64,000 bases of DNA from Winogradskyella sp. (GTDB lineage: Bacteria > Bacteroidota > Bacteroidia > Flavobacteriales > Flavobacteriaceae), in NCBI RefSeq assembly GCF_028282165.1, contig NZ_JANQIM010000014.1, positions 35,158-99,157 on the forward strand, written 5' to 3'. Both the position numbers and the translations under genes were made by a program. The notes below the pieces were generated by a model. The model was not told the DNA's origin. It saw only the letters and a program-made list of their open reading frames with translations, and searched no databases. The stretch's first letter is position 1. Each line of letters opens with the position of its first letter. Shown piece by piece: positions 44,867 to 54,950 of the stretch.

Positions 44867-45661
44867 TTGAATCTTAAGATAAAACTTATTGAAGATCGTT
44901 TGCTAGTGCTGAGATTGACGCTTTTGATCTTTATTGCTACATTTTTTATCTTATTCTTTTTTGAGCCTTTTGGTGATATAAAGCATGGTTTTGAATTAAT
45001 TGGAATTGCTCGAGTAGCATCTTACGCTCTAACAGCTTCGATGGTGTTTTTTGCTTCGGAAAGCTATTTAAAACCCTTAATAAAAAGGTATTTGAAAAAG
45101 GGTATTTATACAGCTGTTTACTGGTACTTTATTGAATTGTTTATAGTTGCTATAGCTATCTTTATCTGTCGAAGTCTTTGGTTGGGTGTAGATAGTATGA
45201 CTCTAAATACTTTTCTTTTGGTATTATATCGGGTTTTCTTAATAGCAATATTACCATTCTTCTTGCTTATGGTAATTGTCTTTAAATCGAACAAACCTAA
45301 AAATAATTACACAGTTGTTTTATCTTCTGATACTAAGACGCCAGAATTTTTAAATATCTCAAATAAGAATCTACTATATCTTAAAAGTGAAGATAATTAT
45401 ACAGAAGTAGTATTTCTGGAAAGCAATGAGTTGCATAAAAAACTTTTAAGGGGAAGCCTTACTTTTTTTCAAAACCAATTAGATATAAATTTCACCAGAA
45501 TTCATAGGTCGGTTATTATTAATTTGTTGGCTGTAAAGTATGCTAAAATTAATAGTCAAGGAGGTGAACTAACATTAACAGATAATAATACAAAGCTTCG
45601 GGTGAGCAGAAAGTATAGCTCTGATTTTATATCAAAATGGGAGCAATACAATAGCCAATAG
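44867..45661 (+). CDS. Membrane LytTR-family regulator
   Basis: The 264-residue protein has four transmembrane helices (about 14-36, 48-64, 80-99, 112-135) and a C-terminal LytTR DNA-binding domain (about 160-260) with LLYLKSEDNYTEVVFLES and FTRIHRSVIINLLAVKYAKI. The start is a TTG at 44867. It is a one-component membrane regulator. The next gene encodes a thioredoxin-like protein. Confidence 0.85.
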   Translation: MNLKIKLIEDRLLVLRLTLLIFIATFFILFFFEPFGDIKHGFELIGIARVASYALTASMVFFASESYLKPLIKRYLKKGIYTAVYWYFIELFIVAIAIFICRSLWLGVDSMTLNTFLLVLYRVFLIAILPFFLLMVIVFKSNKPKNNYTVVLSSDTKTPEFLNISNKNLLYLKSEDNYTEVVFLESNELHKKLLRGSLTFFQNQLDINFTRIHRSVIINLLAVKYAKINSQGGELTLTDNNTKLRVSRKYSSDFISKWEQYNSQ

Positions 45662-45806
45662 TATTATAATCAAAGACATCTACAGTTAATCTGATATTCA
45701 GTCTTCCCTCTATTTAGTTAAACATCACTAAGCTGTTTTTTTTTCTTTAGAAAAAAACTTCAGTTTCGTTCTTTTGAATTGAAATGGTTAAATGAATTAA
45801 TAAGAA

Positions 45807-46385
45807 ATGAAAAGAGTTCTTCAAATATTATCTATAATGGTAGTGCTTATTCATTGTTCGCTATGGACTCAAGCTGAAAAAGAAAAGCTTATCATCAAAA
45901 AACTAGATCGTGTAAAACAAGGTGAAGTACTCGACACAATCAATGCGTGGGTCATTGATAGTAATGGTCATAAAGTTAATTATAGCAGCTTTAAAGGTAA
46001 GTGGTTGTTGATTGACTTTTGGTCAACAGGTTGTGCGCACTGTATTAAAGAGTTTCCATTTTTGAGAGAATTTTATAATAAGAACAAAACCAGAATTGAA
46101 GTTATTGCGGTTTCGGTAGATAGGGATTACAAGCGTTATAAAAAAAGTGCAAATAAATATGATATTGGATTGCCACACTTTTACGGTGGGTTTACATATG
46201 AAAACGACATTTTTAATCTGAACGTTAAAATAATTAAGACGAATGAAGGTAACTATAGATTTATAACTCAAACACCTCAATATGTCTTGATAAATCCAGA
46301 AGGTAAAATCATAGATAAAGAGCTCCCAAAACCCTCGGGCAAAGCATTTAAGAATAAACTAGAGGCTTATCTTAGTGAGGAATAG
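45807..46385 (+). CDS. TlpA-like thiol-disulphide protein
   Basis: This 192-residue exported protein has a thioredoxin fold with the active-site motif WSTGCAHCIKEFPF (C-A-H-C, about 75-78). The signature WLLIDFW precedes it and a cis-Pro region TPQYVLINPEGKII follows. It has an N-terminal hydrophobic export segment. It probably acts in the periplasm on cysteine reduction or cytochrome maturation. It converges on the LytTR response regulator gene. Confidence 0.85.
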   Translation: MKRVLQILSIMVVLIHCSLWTQAEKEKLIIKKLDRVKQGEVLDTINAWVIDSNGHKVNYSSFKGKWLLIDFWSTGCAHCIKEFPFLREFYNKNKTRIEVIAVSVDRDYKRYKKSANKYDIGLPHFYGGFTYENDIFNLNVKIIKTNEGNYRFITQTPQYVLINPEGKIIDKELPKPSGKAFKNKLEAYLSEE

Positions 46386-46445
46386 AGCGTTTAAAGAGCT
46401 AATCGTAACTGATCCCCATATAGAATCTTAAAGTTAAGATAAATA

Positions 46446-47177
46446 CTAAATTCCAAAACGCTCGTAGACTTTAGACTTATAACTTTCACCTATCGGAATA
46501 CGTTCATTATTAATAATGATTTTATTTTTCTGGATTGAGGTAATTTTGTTGGCGTTTATGACGTAAGATCGATGCACCCTAATGAACATATAATCGGGAA
46601 GTTTGCTAAGGATTTGATTGAAACTCATAAGCGTTAAAACAGGCTTAGAGTTTAATAGATTAATCTTCAAGTAATCCTTTAGACCTTTTATGTAATATAT
46701 ATCGGATAGGTTTATCTTTAGATTTTCATACTCAGATTTAATAAAAATATATGAGTCTTGAGTAGATTTTTTGTTTTCTGTTTTTTCTAATGGTTGGCCT
46801 AAGTTCTTATGCCTTAAACTGAGATTCATTAATTCTTTTACCCTATTAATTGCTTTAATAAACCTTGGGAAAGGTATAGGCTTAACTAAATAATCAGTTG
46901 CATTTAAGTCAAAACCTTCAAGGGCATATTCTGGATAAGCTGTAGTGAAAATAAAAAACGGTCTGTTGTTTTCTATGGATTTTATGAAATCTATACCCGA
47001 AATTTGAGGCATTTCAATATCGGAGAAAACCAAATCTACAGTGTTACCATTTAAGAACTCAATGGCTTCAATGGCATTGGTAAATGTTTTAATTACTGTT
47101 AATGAGCCCATTGCATTGCAGTAAGATTCAATGACCTCGATTGCTAGGGGCTCATCGTCAATTATTATGCATGTCAT
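46446..47177 (-). CDS. LytTR response regulator
   Basis: The 243-residue protein has a receiver domain (about 1-118; IIDDEPLAIEVI, phosphoacceptor Asp in LVFSDIEMP, Lys in LVKPIPF) and a LytTR DNA-binding domain (about 140-240; FIKSEYENLKINLSDIYYIKG, FIRVHRSYVINANKI). It overlaps the histidine kinase gene by 20 bases, forming a two-component pair. Confidence 0.92.
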   Translation of the reverse strand: MTCIIIDDEPLAIEVIESYCNAMGSLTVIKTFTNAIEAIEFLNGNTVDLVFSDIEMPQISGIDFIKSIENNRPFFIFTTAYPEYALEGFDLNATDYLVKPIPFPRFIKAINRVKELMNLSLRHKNLGQPLEKTENKKSTQDSYIFIKSEYENLKINLSDIYYIKGLKDYLKINLLNSKPVLTLMSFNQILSKLPDYMFIRVHRSYVINANKITSIQKNKIIINNERIPIGESYKSKVYERFGI

Positions 47178-48237
47178 CTTGTTCTAGTTTTAGCGATAAA
47201 TCTACTTTGTAATAACCATCTTCAATCTTAGTGATTAATTGGTGACTATCTTTATAAAGGTAATTAAGTTGGTTTTCAATGTTTTTCAAACCAACACCAG
47301 AGTTGGTTTCATCTTTTTTATAGAGGCCAATAATATTTTCTACATTAAAAAATAAACGATTCTCTTTTACTGAAATTGCAATATTTATCTTGGTATTGCC
47401 TTGGTAGTCGGTACCATATTTAAAAGCATTTTCAATAAAGGAAATCAAGAGTAATGGATGAATCTTTAAATGTTTTGTATCTCCGTGAACATTCAACTTT
47501 ACATTCTCTGTATTTTTTAACCTAAGACGCTGAAGCGCTATATAGTGTTTTATATAATTTATTTCTTTTTCCAAAGGTACTTTGGTCTCTCCAACCTCAT
47601 AAAGCATATAGCGCATTAGCTCGGACAGTGTTATTACGGCCTCTGAGGCATCATCAGACTTACTTCTTACCAAGGAATAGATACTGTTGAGCGAGTTAAA
47701 TAAAAAATGAGGGTTCAGTTGTGTTCTCAAAAACTGAAGCTCCATTTCTTTTTGTTGATTTTCCATAGATTTAGATAGTCGTTCTCGTTTATAAAAATCA
47801 ATCACCAAGCTAAAAATACCACCCAGCAAAAAAATAGATAATGAAAACACCAGTGGCATGGCATAGCGTATGCCTTTTAAAAGTGGAATACTCATTTGCC
47901 GTTTAATCATCTGATCTTTGATGACTTGATTATTTATGGGGGCAAAAGCGGAATGAGGTAGTACGTTTACCATTAGATAATTAAAGGCGGATAAGAATAG
48001 CACAGAAGCCAAAATATAGATAAAAATCCTTTTTTTGAGCAATAGTTTGGGGACTAGAATAAAATAATTGGTGTAAAACAATATTGGCATTAGTGGCAGT
48101 TTGTAATACACTTCTGCTGGCACTTTTTCAAAATCTAATGAAGATGCAGTCGTTAAGGGTATTAGAGAGAAGCATAACCAAACAAATAAGTGAATTGAAA
48201 GCTCTTTGAAATTTACATATTTCTTAAATACAGCCAT
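47158..48237 (-). CDS. LytS-type sensor histidine kinase
   Basis: The 359-residue protein has four N-terminal transmembrane helices (about 13-150). A LytS/YehU-type kinase region follows, with QLNPHFLFNSLNSIYSL (His phosphoacceptor about 178) and an ATPase N-box ISFIENAFKYG. It is the partner of the LytTR regulator immediately downstream. The signal is unknown. Confidence 0.92.
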   Translation of the reverse strand: MAVFKKYVNFKELSIHLFVWLCFSLIPLTTASSLDFEKVPAEVYYKLPLMPILFYTNYFILVPKLLLKKRIFIYILASVLFLSAFNYLMVNVLPHSAFAPINNQVIKDQMIKRQMSIPLLKGIRYAMPLVFSLSIFLLGGIFSLVIDFYKRERLSKSMENQQKEMELQFLRTQLNPHFLFNSLNSIYSLVRSKSDDASEAVITLSELMRYMLYEVGETKVPLEKEINYIKHYIALQRLRLKNTENVKLNVHGDTKHLKIHPLLLISFIENAFKYGTDYQGNTKINIAISVKENRLFFNVENIIGLYKKDETNSGVGLKNIENQLNYLYKDSHQLITKIEDGYYKVDLSLKLEQDDMHNN

Positions 48238-48254
48238 TTTTTAGTAAACAAATA

Positions 48255-48593
48255 TTAATTAAAATTAATATTATTAGATATAATTTCGCCAATCGTAAGT
48301 GTGGGATTATTGTTTTTATATAATTTGTCGATGACCAGCGTTCCAATTATTTCTGCATCCCTCTTGGTTTTAAATGGTTTTTTACCTTCTATAACTGGTA
48401 TATATTCTTGCCTTATTAGAAGTTGATCATTTTTGCTAATCTCATAGATCCAGCTGTTATCTTCTTGTACAACATTTAAAGAATACAAATCACCTACCTT
48501 AGCAGGTTCATCTTCATACATTAGGTAGGTTATAAAAAAAACTGATGTTGAAATTACAAAGAAAATAAACACATATCTTAAAGCTTCTTTCAT
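48255..48593 (-). CDS. Small membrane-anchored protein, unknown function
   Basis: The 112-residue protein has an N-terminal transmembrane anchor (about 7-25) and a short extracytoplasmic domain with an LLIRQEYIPVIEGKKPFKTK pattern, similar to DUF4907-type proteins. It lies 17 bases upstream of the histidine kinase gene and may be part of its operon. Confidence 0.65.
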   Translation of the reverse strand: MKEALRYVFIFFVISTSVFFITYLMYEDEPAKVGDLYSLNVVQEDNSWIYEISKNDQLLIRQEYIPVIEGKKPFKTKRDAEIIGTLVIDKLYKNNNPTLTIGEIISNNINFN

Positions 48594-48760
48594 TTGTTGT
48601 CTTTAATGAATAATGGGTTTTAATCGATTAAGAAAAAGTCAGGCTTCATAACAATTGCTAGATTATTCCACCTGACTTAAATTGGCTATTAATCGCACAT
48701 TTTAAAACATAATAGACCAATTCTAACTATCAACAATAAAAACTCAAAAAATCTTATTTA

Positions 48761-49780
48761 TTAGTTATCGTCATCATCTTGCGCTTCTGTAGGAAAGAAT
48801 TCCATATTGTCGTCTAAATATAATGTACCATTTCTGCCAAGGGCAACAAATGCTCTGTTTCCGTTGCTAAATGCTACCGCATCGCGTCTTGCTGTCCGTT
48901 CAAATTCAGTACGTTCTATCCAATCTTGAGTAGCTGGGTTGTATTCCCAAACAAAAGGAATAGCCGTGCCAGAAATCTCACCGCATGCTAAATATCCTCT
49001 ACCGTTGAGGCTAAATGCTACAGCGCTAGCTCTCATTATAAAATCATCATCATCGTCGTCGTCGAGATCATCTAGAACTGTCCAAGTTTCGTCTATGGTG
49101 TCAAATACCCAAAAGTCTTCTTCTAATATCCCATTACTTACACCAGACAACAAATAGACATCGGTACCAATCTTAAATGTGGCTCCATCTCGTCTTTTAT
49201 CTCCTCCAAATCCAAAAATTTCTTCCCATGTGTCAGTTGAGGGATCATATTTCCAAAAGTCCTTTTTATCCCCATCCCCATCAAAACCTGTACCTACATA
49301 ACCATTAGTGTCAGATTCAAATCCTACTGCACCATATCTTGGTGTTCCACCAAAATTGGCTATTTGATTCCATGTATTGGTCGAAACGTTATACTCATAG
49401 AAATCACCGAGTTCTTGGTTTAAATCTCCATTAAATCCTGTGCCTATATACCCATTATTACCAATGGTGAAGGAAGTGGCCGAACTGCGTTCTACCCCTG
49501 GGAAATCCGCAAGCTGTTGCCAAGAGTTTGTGTTCATGTCGTAGCTCCAAAAATCTTTTAGGTAATCATCACCGTCGTAACCTGTTCCCATATAGCCTAT
49601 GTCTCCAATGGTAAAAGCTGCGGAACTACTTCTGGGTTCTTCGTTAAAAGTCGATCTTTCAGCCCAATTGCCAATTTTATCATCATCATCATCATCATCG
49701 TTACAGTTATAGCATAGTAAAGTTGATAATGCTATGAATAGTAATTTAATTTCTGTTCCTCGTTTCATTATTATTCTCAT
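48761..49780 (-). CDS. Kelch-repeat lipoprotein
   Basis: The 339-residue protein is an exported lipoprotein (LLCYNC near residues 20-27). It has about six Kelch-like repeats with the theme GYxGTGxxGD...DFWxYDxxTxxWxxL, a beta-propeller. There are Asp runs at residues about 28-34, in the middle (about 242-248) and at the C-terminus, which may bind calcium. It overlaps the preceding barrel gene by 4 bases, so the two are produced together. Confidence 0.85.
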   Translation of the reverse strand: MRIIMKRGTEIKLLFIALSTLLCYNCNDDDDDDDKIGNWAERSTFNEEPRSSSAAFTIGDIGYMGTGYDGDDYLKDFWSYDMNTNSWQQLADFPGVERSSATSFTIGNNGYIGTGFNGDLNQELGDFYEYNVSTNTWNQIANFGGTPRYGAVGFESDTNGYVGTGFDGDGDKKDFWKYDPSTDTWEEIFGFGGDKRRDGATFKIGTDVYLLSGVSNGILEEDFWVFDTIDETWTVLDDLDDDDDDDFIMRASAVAFSLNGRGYLACGEISGTAIPFVWEYNPATQDWIERTEFERTARRDAVAFSNGNRAFVALGRNGTLYLDDNMEFFPTEAQDDDDN

Positions 49781-50691
49781 TGTTTTTTTTTCTTATTAAT
49801 ATTAAAGCTTAAGCCTATGTTTATTGAGATGGATTCATCGGCTTCAAAGTCATAAATTTCATCGTTATTATCGTCTAGCACCTGCATATTAGAGACTGGG
49901 ATGTATCCTAAATTGAATGTGGTGACCCAGTTATCATCTAGTGTCAGCTCATAGCCTAATGAAAGATTAAATGCATTGATCTGTAATTTTGTATTTCTTA
50001 GGTCTTGATCATTACCTTCAATCCTAAAAGTACTTGAGTTATTGACAAAAGTCCCTTCTGGTCTTAATGAAAATTGTACTGAATTATAGGTGTTGATTTT
50101 ATAAAAAACACCTGTAACAGGTAACCCAATAGAATAGCTTAGTTGGTCATTTACCTCTTTTTGGTAAGATGCTATGGGGAAAAGTCTTGGTGCTCCAAAT
50201 TGAGTACCAAATGCAAGCCCAAATCTGAAAGATGAATTCTTGTTTTCTTTTGTCCACTTTTTGCCGACTGTTGTAAATGAGTTGAACACAATGTCCTCTG
50301 TGGTTAAATCTCCTTCAAAGTTTGATAGTAAGGATGGGGATAGGGCAACGTTAAGAGACCAATCTTTTGAAAGAGGTCTTATGTAGATCATATTAAGTCT
50401 TATGTTATGGAAATTATCGAAATCTTCAAATTGAATACTCTCATTATTATCTTTAAAAGTTAGTTCGTTTCTATGATAGCCCAGTCCTAAACTCAAGATT
50501 CCTTTGTTAAGCTTTTTAAACATATTTAAGTTGATGCCCTGTCTGTCTAACTGCACATCGCCAAGACTTGGAATAACCAAATAACTGACATTAGCCAGGT
50601 CAAATCCTCCTTTTGGATTTATTAATTGTTGTGATATTGCACTTTTAAAAAAGAACAATACCGCGGCAGATATGCAAAGGTTTGTTTTCAT
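49777..50691 (-). CDS. Exported outer-membrane barrel-like protein (DUF6268-like)
   Basis: The 304-residue protein has a signal peptide (ending KSAISQ) and repeated amphipathic strands. It ends in SINIGLSFNINKKKKQ, as outer-membrane barrels do. The pattern fits DUF6268-type barrels. It is coupled to the Kelch lipoprotein by a 4-base overlap and divergent from the DUF4270 operon. Confidence 0.7.
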   Translation of the reverse strand: MKTNLCISAAVLFFFKSAISQQLINPKGGFDLANVSYLVIPSLGDVQLDRQGINLNMFKKLNKGILSLGLGYHRNELTFKDNNESIQFEDFDNFHNIRLNMIYIRPLSKDWSLNVALSPSLLSNFEGDLTTEDIVFNSFTTVGKKWTKENKNSSFRFGLAFGTQFGAPRLFPIASYQKEVNDQLSYSIGLPVTGVFYKINTYNSVQFSLRPEGTFVNNSSTFRIEGNDQDLRNTKLQINAFNLSLGYELTLDDNWVTTFNLGYIPVSNMQVLDDNNDEIYDFEADESISINIGLSFNINKKKKQ

Positions 50692-50897
50692 TACAGTGCT
50701 AACATAGGCTGTTATTCTATACCATAATACATGAAATATACCGAGTAGTTATATGCATAGATGAAACGGGAATTTTGTTCTACTAACAGATGTACAGAGT
50801 GTTCATTGGTAGATAACCATCTTTGGTAGATGGGTTTAAACCATTAGTATAATAATATTTCAATATTAACCAATGCGTTCTTTTTTTACTTTATAAA

Positions 50898-52220
50898 ATG
50901 AACCCAATGGCAAAGTCAATAAGGAAAGTATCATTAATTTTTTGCATAATAATTGTTGTATTTGGTTGCTCTAATTCAGAAGATGAAGCGCCTACTTTGA
51001 TAGTAGGACAGGATTTTACTAGTACAAGTGTACGTGTTTTGTCTATAGATACCTTTACGGTAAGTTTGTCGACCATAAAATTCGACTCAATAATTACGGA
51101 AGGAAACGAACGGTTGTTACTGGGGCAATACAATGATGAATTTTTTGGTAAGGTTACTGCGTCGCCATACTTTAGGGTAAGTTCTATTAATTACACCATT
51201 GATGAGGAGGCCGAATTGGATAGTATAGGGCTTATATTGGGTTATGACACCTATTTTTACAACGATACTACACTAACATCTACAATAGAAGTTTATAAAC
51301 TAATTGATGAGCTAGAGCCCGATGAACTCAATTTCTATAATACAACAGAGATAGCCCATGAAGCTACACCTTTGGTTTCTTTTGAATACAGACCCGAACC
51401 CAATAGAGATTCTGTATACGTAACATTGCCCTATAGTCTGGGCGAACCCATATTCAATGCTATAAAAGATGAGGATATCCTTAATGATGAATCTTTATAT
51501 AGGGAACTAGAAGGGTTCACCTTAAAACCAGGTCAAGAGGATAATAGCTCGATAATAGGTTTTAGTACAAGGGCAGACCAGACTTATCTTAGGTTTTTTT
51601 ATAGTGTGCCCGATGAACTCGAATCTGATGAAGACGTATATGATTTGTCTATTAACACCTCTGGGACGCCATACTTTAATAACCTGTCAAGTGATGTTTC
51701 TGGGTTAGAGCTCTCTAGCATTACAGATCAGGAAGATGATTTGCCCTCTACACAGACCAACAATTTTGGTTATCTACAATCTGGTATAGGCTATGCGACA
51801 AAAATTGAATTTCCGTCGCTAAAAAATATCAATGAGCTTAGTGGCGAAGGCACCATATTGGATGCTACATTAAGGCTAAAACCAAGTATACAAGCCTATT
51901 CGGATATTCAGCCTATTAGTGAGCTGCTCGCACTATATATATTAGACCAAAATCATGAAATTGCATTTCAAATATCTAACAATGACCAATTTGTTTTTGC
52001 AGCATTTACTGAAGAAAACTCAGAGCTTAATGAGGCCATCTACAATATTCCTGTAACAGATTATTTAGACTTTAAGTTAAATGAACTGCCCGAGACAGAA
52101 GAGGCTTTAGTCCTTTTGCCTTTAGATTATAATTACAGCATTAATAAAATCTTATTCAACGATTTTTTTAATGAAGACTTTGAAGCTGAATTAATTATAA
52201 CCTATGCTATTTATGAGTAG
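50898..52220 (+). CDS. DUF4270 family lipoprotein
   Basis: The 440-residue lipoprotein has a lipobox in IIVVFGCSNSED. The DUF4270 pattern includes TIKFDSIITEGNERLLLGQYNDEFFG near residue 65 and the central ASPYFRV block, with a C-terminal beta domain ending AELIITYAIYE. DUF4270 proteins are abundant outer-surface proteins of Bacteroidota with unknown role. The gene's 3' end overlaps the next gene (52204), suggesting coupled production. Confidence 0.85.
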   Translation: MNPMAKSIRKVSLIFCIIIVVFGCSNSEDEAPTLIVGQDFTSTSVRVLSIDTFTVSLSTIKFDSIITEGNERLLLGQYNDEFFGKVTASPYFRVSSINYTIDEEAELDSIGLILGYDTYFYNDTTLTSTIEVYKLIDELEPDELNFYNTTEIAHEATPLVSFEYRPEPNRDSVYVTLPYSLGEPIFNAIKDEDILNDESLYRELEGFTLKPGQEDNSSIIGFSTRADQTYLRFFYSVPDELESDEDVYDLSINTSGTPYFNNLSSDVSGLELSSITDQEDDLPSTQTNNFGYLQSGIGYATKIEFPSLKNINELSGEGTILDATLRLKPSIQAYSDIQPISELLALYILDQNHEIAFQISNNDQFVFAAFTEENSELNEAIYNIPVTDYLDFKLNELPETEEALVLLPLDYNYSINKILFNDFFNEDFEAELIITYAIYE

Positions 52221-53451
52221 TTATAGATTGGTATTTTGTGTTTTGTTTATTGTTCAAGTCGGTTTTACCCAATCCAACAATTTAACAAGTTCTCCATATT
52301 CGTTATTTGGCCTTGGTGTAGATAGTAATTCTAATACTGGTATAAATAGCGGAATGGGAAGATCTGGTATAGCATTAGAAAGCACGGAAACCATAAATCT
52401 TTATAATCCAGCATCGCTTGCTTCATTGGAGAACGATAGGATTATATTGGATTTTGGTATGTATACTGAGATACAGAATGTATCTAGCGACGATGGTGAC
52501 GAATTAAGATTTGCCTCAAATTTCTCTAACGTGGCTCTAGCATTTAGTATCGGTCAGAGTTCTAAAGCAGCGCTATCTTTAATTCCGTCAACAAATGTAG
52601 GTTATGCACTCATCGGTGTAGAGACAAATATTGAAGGGAGTACAGAGCAATTCACTTCAAATGTATTTGGTTCAGGAGGATTAAACGAGCTTAGATTAGA
52701 CTATGCAAATAGATTTTTTAATAAACTTGACGTAGGTCTAAAATTCTCTTATTTGTTTGGTACTATTGAAGAAAATGAATCCGTAACAACAAGCGAAAGT
52801 TTACTGGCAATCAATGAGATTAATTATTACGGAGCGTTCCGATTTGGTTTTGGTTTGCAATACCAGATTTTTAATGATTATAATCTTGGATTTGTGATGA
52901 ACCTGCCAACGTCCTTAAAAGGGAAGCGGGACACATTTGTTCAAAAATCTACAAATACAGCATTTACAGTACTTGAGGAAACCTCTGACGAAACAATAGA
53001 CAGTTTTGAATATCCCATAGAGATAGGCTTTGGAATTAGCAAAAGGTGGAAAAGCCTATTACTAACCACTGATTACACATTTAAATCCTGGTCTTCAACA
53101 AGCCAATCCGATACATTAGGAGATTACGTTGATCAAAATATTGTGAGTTTAGGGGCAGAATACACCATTGATTCTGAAAGTTACAAATATTGGAAGCGTG
53201 TAAACTTTAGAGCAGGGTTGAACTATAACTCAGGCTACTTGGAGATTGATGATACTAAAGTTTCGAGTTTTGATGCTTCTTTTGGTATTGGTATTCCAAT
53301 AGGTAAAAGAGGAAAATCCTTGTTGAACGTATCTTATACAATAGGTAACAGAGGAACAACAGACAGCTTTCTTGTAGAAGAGAACTATAGTACATTAAAT
53401 GTCAACCTAACCCTCACTGATATTTGGTTCCAGAAAAAGAAGTATAACTAA
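52204..53451 (+). CDS. FadL/OmpP1-like outer-membrane protein
   Basis: The 415-residue protein has a signal peptide (VLFIVQVGFTQ) and the FadL-like start SSPYSLFGLG...GMGRSGIAL...NPASLASL, followed by many amphipathic strands. It is probably a barrel for hydrophobic molecules. It overlaps the DUF4270 gene by 17 bases; the true start may be the ATG at 52213. The gene order DUF4270 then FadL-like is also seen elsewhere in the phylum. Confidence 0.82.
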   Translation: MLFMSSYRLVFCVLFIVQVGFTQSNNLTSSPYSLFGLGVDSNSNTGINSGMGRSGIALESTETINLYNPASLASLENDRIILDFGMYTEIQNVSSDDGDELRFASNFSNVALAFSIGQSSKAALSLIPSTNVGYALIGVETNIEGSTEQFTSNVFGSGGLNELRLDYANRFFNKLDVGLKFSYLFGTIEENESVTTSESLLAINEINYYGAFRFGFGLQYQIFNDYNLGFVMNLPTSLKGKRDTFVQKSTNTAFTVLEETSDETIDSFEYPIEIGFGISKRWKSLLLTTDYTFKSWSSTSQSDTLGDYVDQNIVSLGAEYTIDSESYKYWKRVNFRAGLNYNSGYLEIDDTKVSSFDASFGIGIPIGKRGKSLLNVSYTIGNRGTTDSFLVEENYSTLNVNLTLTDIWFQKKKYN

Positions 53452-53463
53452 ACTGAATAAACT

Positions 53464-53823
53464 ATGAAAATGAAATTTTTTACCGCAGTGGCATTATTGA
53501 TTCTGCAATTCTCATTTGCACAAGAGCCTTTAACCGCTGAAGAAATGGCGGACTATCAAAACAAGCTTATGATCGATGAACTTAATCTAACCGAGGCACA
53601 AAAAAAACCTGTTGAGGAAATCAATCTCAAATATGCTATCAAGCAAAAAGCACTCATAGAAAAAGAAGGCTCCATGTTTGGAAAAATAGGAGACATGAAA
53701 AAAATTAAAAAAGAAAAAAGCAGTGAGCTTGAAAAGGTATTAACAGAAGAGCAATTGGATAAATACGAGGACGACCTTGAGCCCAAGATTAGAAAGTATA
53801 TGAAAAAGAAAATGAAGCCTTAA
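53464..53823 (+). CDS. Exported Spy/CpxP-like helical protein
   Basis: The 119-residue protein has a signal peptide (LLILQFSFAQ). The body is highly charged and helical with LNLTEAQKKPVEEINLKYA and LTEEQLDKYED, the pattern of Spy/CpxP-type periplasmic proteins. It lies 12 bases after the FadL-like gene and 5 bases before the RND adaptor gene. It may be a chaperone or stress partner for the pump. Confidence 0.7.
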   Translation: MKMKFFTAVALLILQFSFAQEPLTAEEMADYQNKLMIDELNLTEAQKKPVEEINLKYAIKQKALIEKEGSMFGKIGDMKKIKKEKSSELEKVLTEEQLDKYEDDLEPKIRKYMKKKMKP

Positions 53824-53828
53824 GCACC

Positions 53829-54950
53829 ATGCGAAAGTATTTAAGTGCCATAATAGGTATAGCTCTTATTATTCTTGGAGTTTTAGTTTTTAACCTAATG
53901 AATTCAAGAAAGAATGTAGAGGTAAGCGATAATACTGAAGAAATAGATATCCTCCCTATTTCAGTAAAATTAGTAGAGTTAACAAATATCCCTTATGTCA
54001 TTGAAGCCACAGGTATTTTAAAAGCCAAAGAGAGAATAGAGATTTACAGTGAGGTGCAGGGCATTTTAAAAAGTACTAAGACACCATTTAAAATTGGGAA
54101 TAGTTTTCAGAAAGGAGAGTCATTGATCATTATAAATAGTGATGAGCATTTGGCACAGATTAAATCTTCTCGTAGCGATTTAATGAACCAAATTGCAGCA
54201 ATGCTTCCAGATATGGAGATCGATTACCCAAACGTTTATAAAAAATGGGAAGCCTATTTGGAAGATTTTGACTTGAATGCGTCAAGAACACAGAAACTAC
54301 CTAGTGCAGAATCCAATAAAGAAAAGCTTTTTGTTTCAGGTAAAAATATTTACAACTCTTATTATAATTTAAAGAATCTCGAAGAACGACTGAGTAAGTA
54401 TTATATCAATGCGCCGTATAACGGAATAGTTACAGAGTCTAATGTTAATGTCGGGACGCTTATAAGAAGTGGTCAGAAGTTAGGAGAGTTTATAGATAAT
54501 TCAAGATTTGAACTAGAAATCTCTGTACCCGCAACAGAGAATAAATTTTTAAAGAAAAATACCGAAGTCGGCCTTGTTACCATTGATAAATCAGAATCTT
54601 TTAAAGGACTGATTACACGAATTAATGGCAAAATTGATCAAAGCACGCAAACCATAAATGTTATTGTAGGAGTAAAGGGTGATGACTTAAAAGATGGACA
54701 ATATCTAACGGCACAAATAAGAGGGAATGATTTAACCAATGTTTTTAAGATTGATAATGCATTAATCCTAGAGAATAACAACGTCTATGTTGTTGAAGAT
54801 AATAGATTGCAGTTAAAAACCATCGAAGTGGTTAATTATCAAGGTAATATGGCTGTTGTGACTGGTTTGGAACATAAAATGCTGTTAGCAAATGAGAAGA
54901 TAGCGAATGCTTACCCTGGCATGCCGGTAAAAATCAACAATGGATTATGA
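53829..54950 (+). CDS. RND efflux periplasmic adaptor (HlyD/AcrA-like)
   Basis: The 373-residue protein has an N-terminal membrane anchor (about 5-24). It has the barrel-sandwich lipoyl-like domain (IEIYSEVQGILKST...INAPYNGIVTESNVNVG), a helical hairpin and a beta-barrel domain. It connects the inner-membrane pump with the TolC protein encoded downstream. The stop overlaps the pump gene's ATG by 4 bases. Confidence 0.9.
   Translation: MRKYLSAIIGIALIILGVLVFNLMNSRKNVEVSDNTEEIDILPISVKLVELTNIPYVIEATGILKAKERIEIYSEVQGILKSTKTPFKIGNSFQKGESLIIINSDEHLAQIKSSRSDLMNQIAAMLPDMEIDYPNVYKKWEAYLEDFDLNASRTQKLPSAESNKEKLFVSGKNIYNSYYNLKNLEERLSKYYINAPYNGIVTESNVNVGTLIRSGQKLGEFIDNSRFELEISVPATENKFLKKNTEVGLVTIDKSESFKGLITRINGKIDQSTQTINVIVGVKGDDLKDGQYLTAQIRGNDLTNVFKIDNALILENNNVYVVEDNRLQLKTIEVVNYQGNMAVVTGLEHKMLLANEKIANAYPGMPVKINNGL

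Noticed and set aside
45735..45758. T-run/A-run hairpin before the TlpA-like gene
   Set aside because: Stem is almost only A-T pairs and too weak to call a terminator.
46384..46463. GAGCGTTT/AAACGCTC arms as a terminator between convergent genes
   Set aside because: The second arm lies in the coding end of the response regulator gene and the loop exceeds 60 bases.
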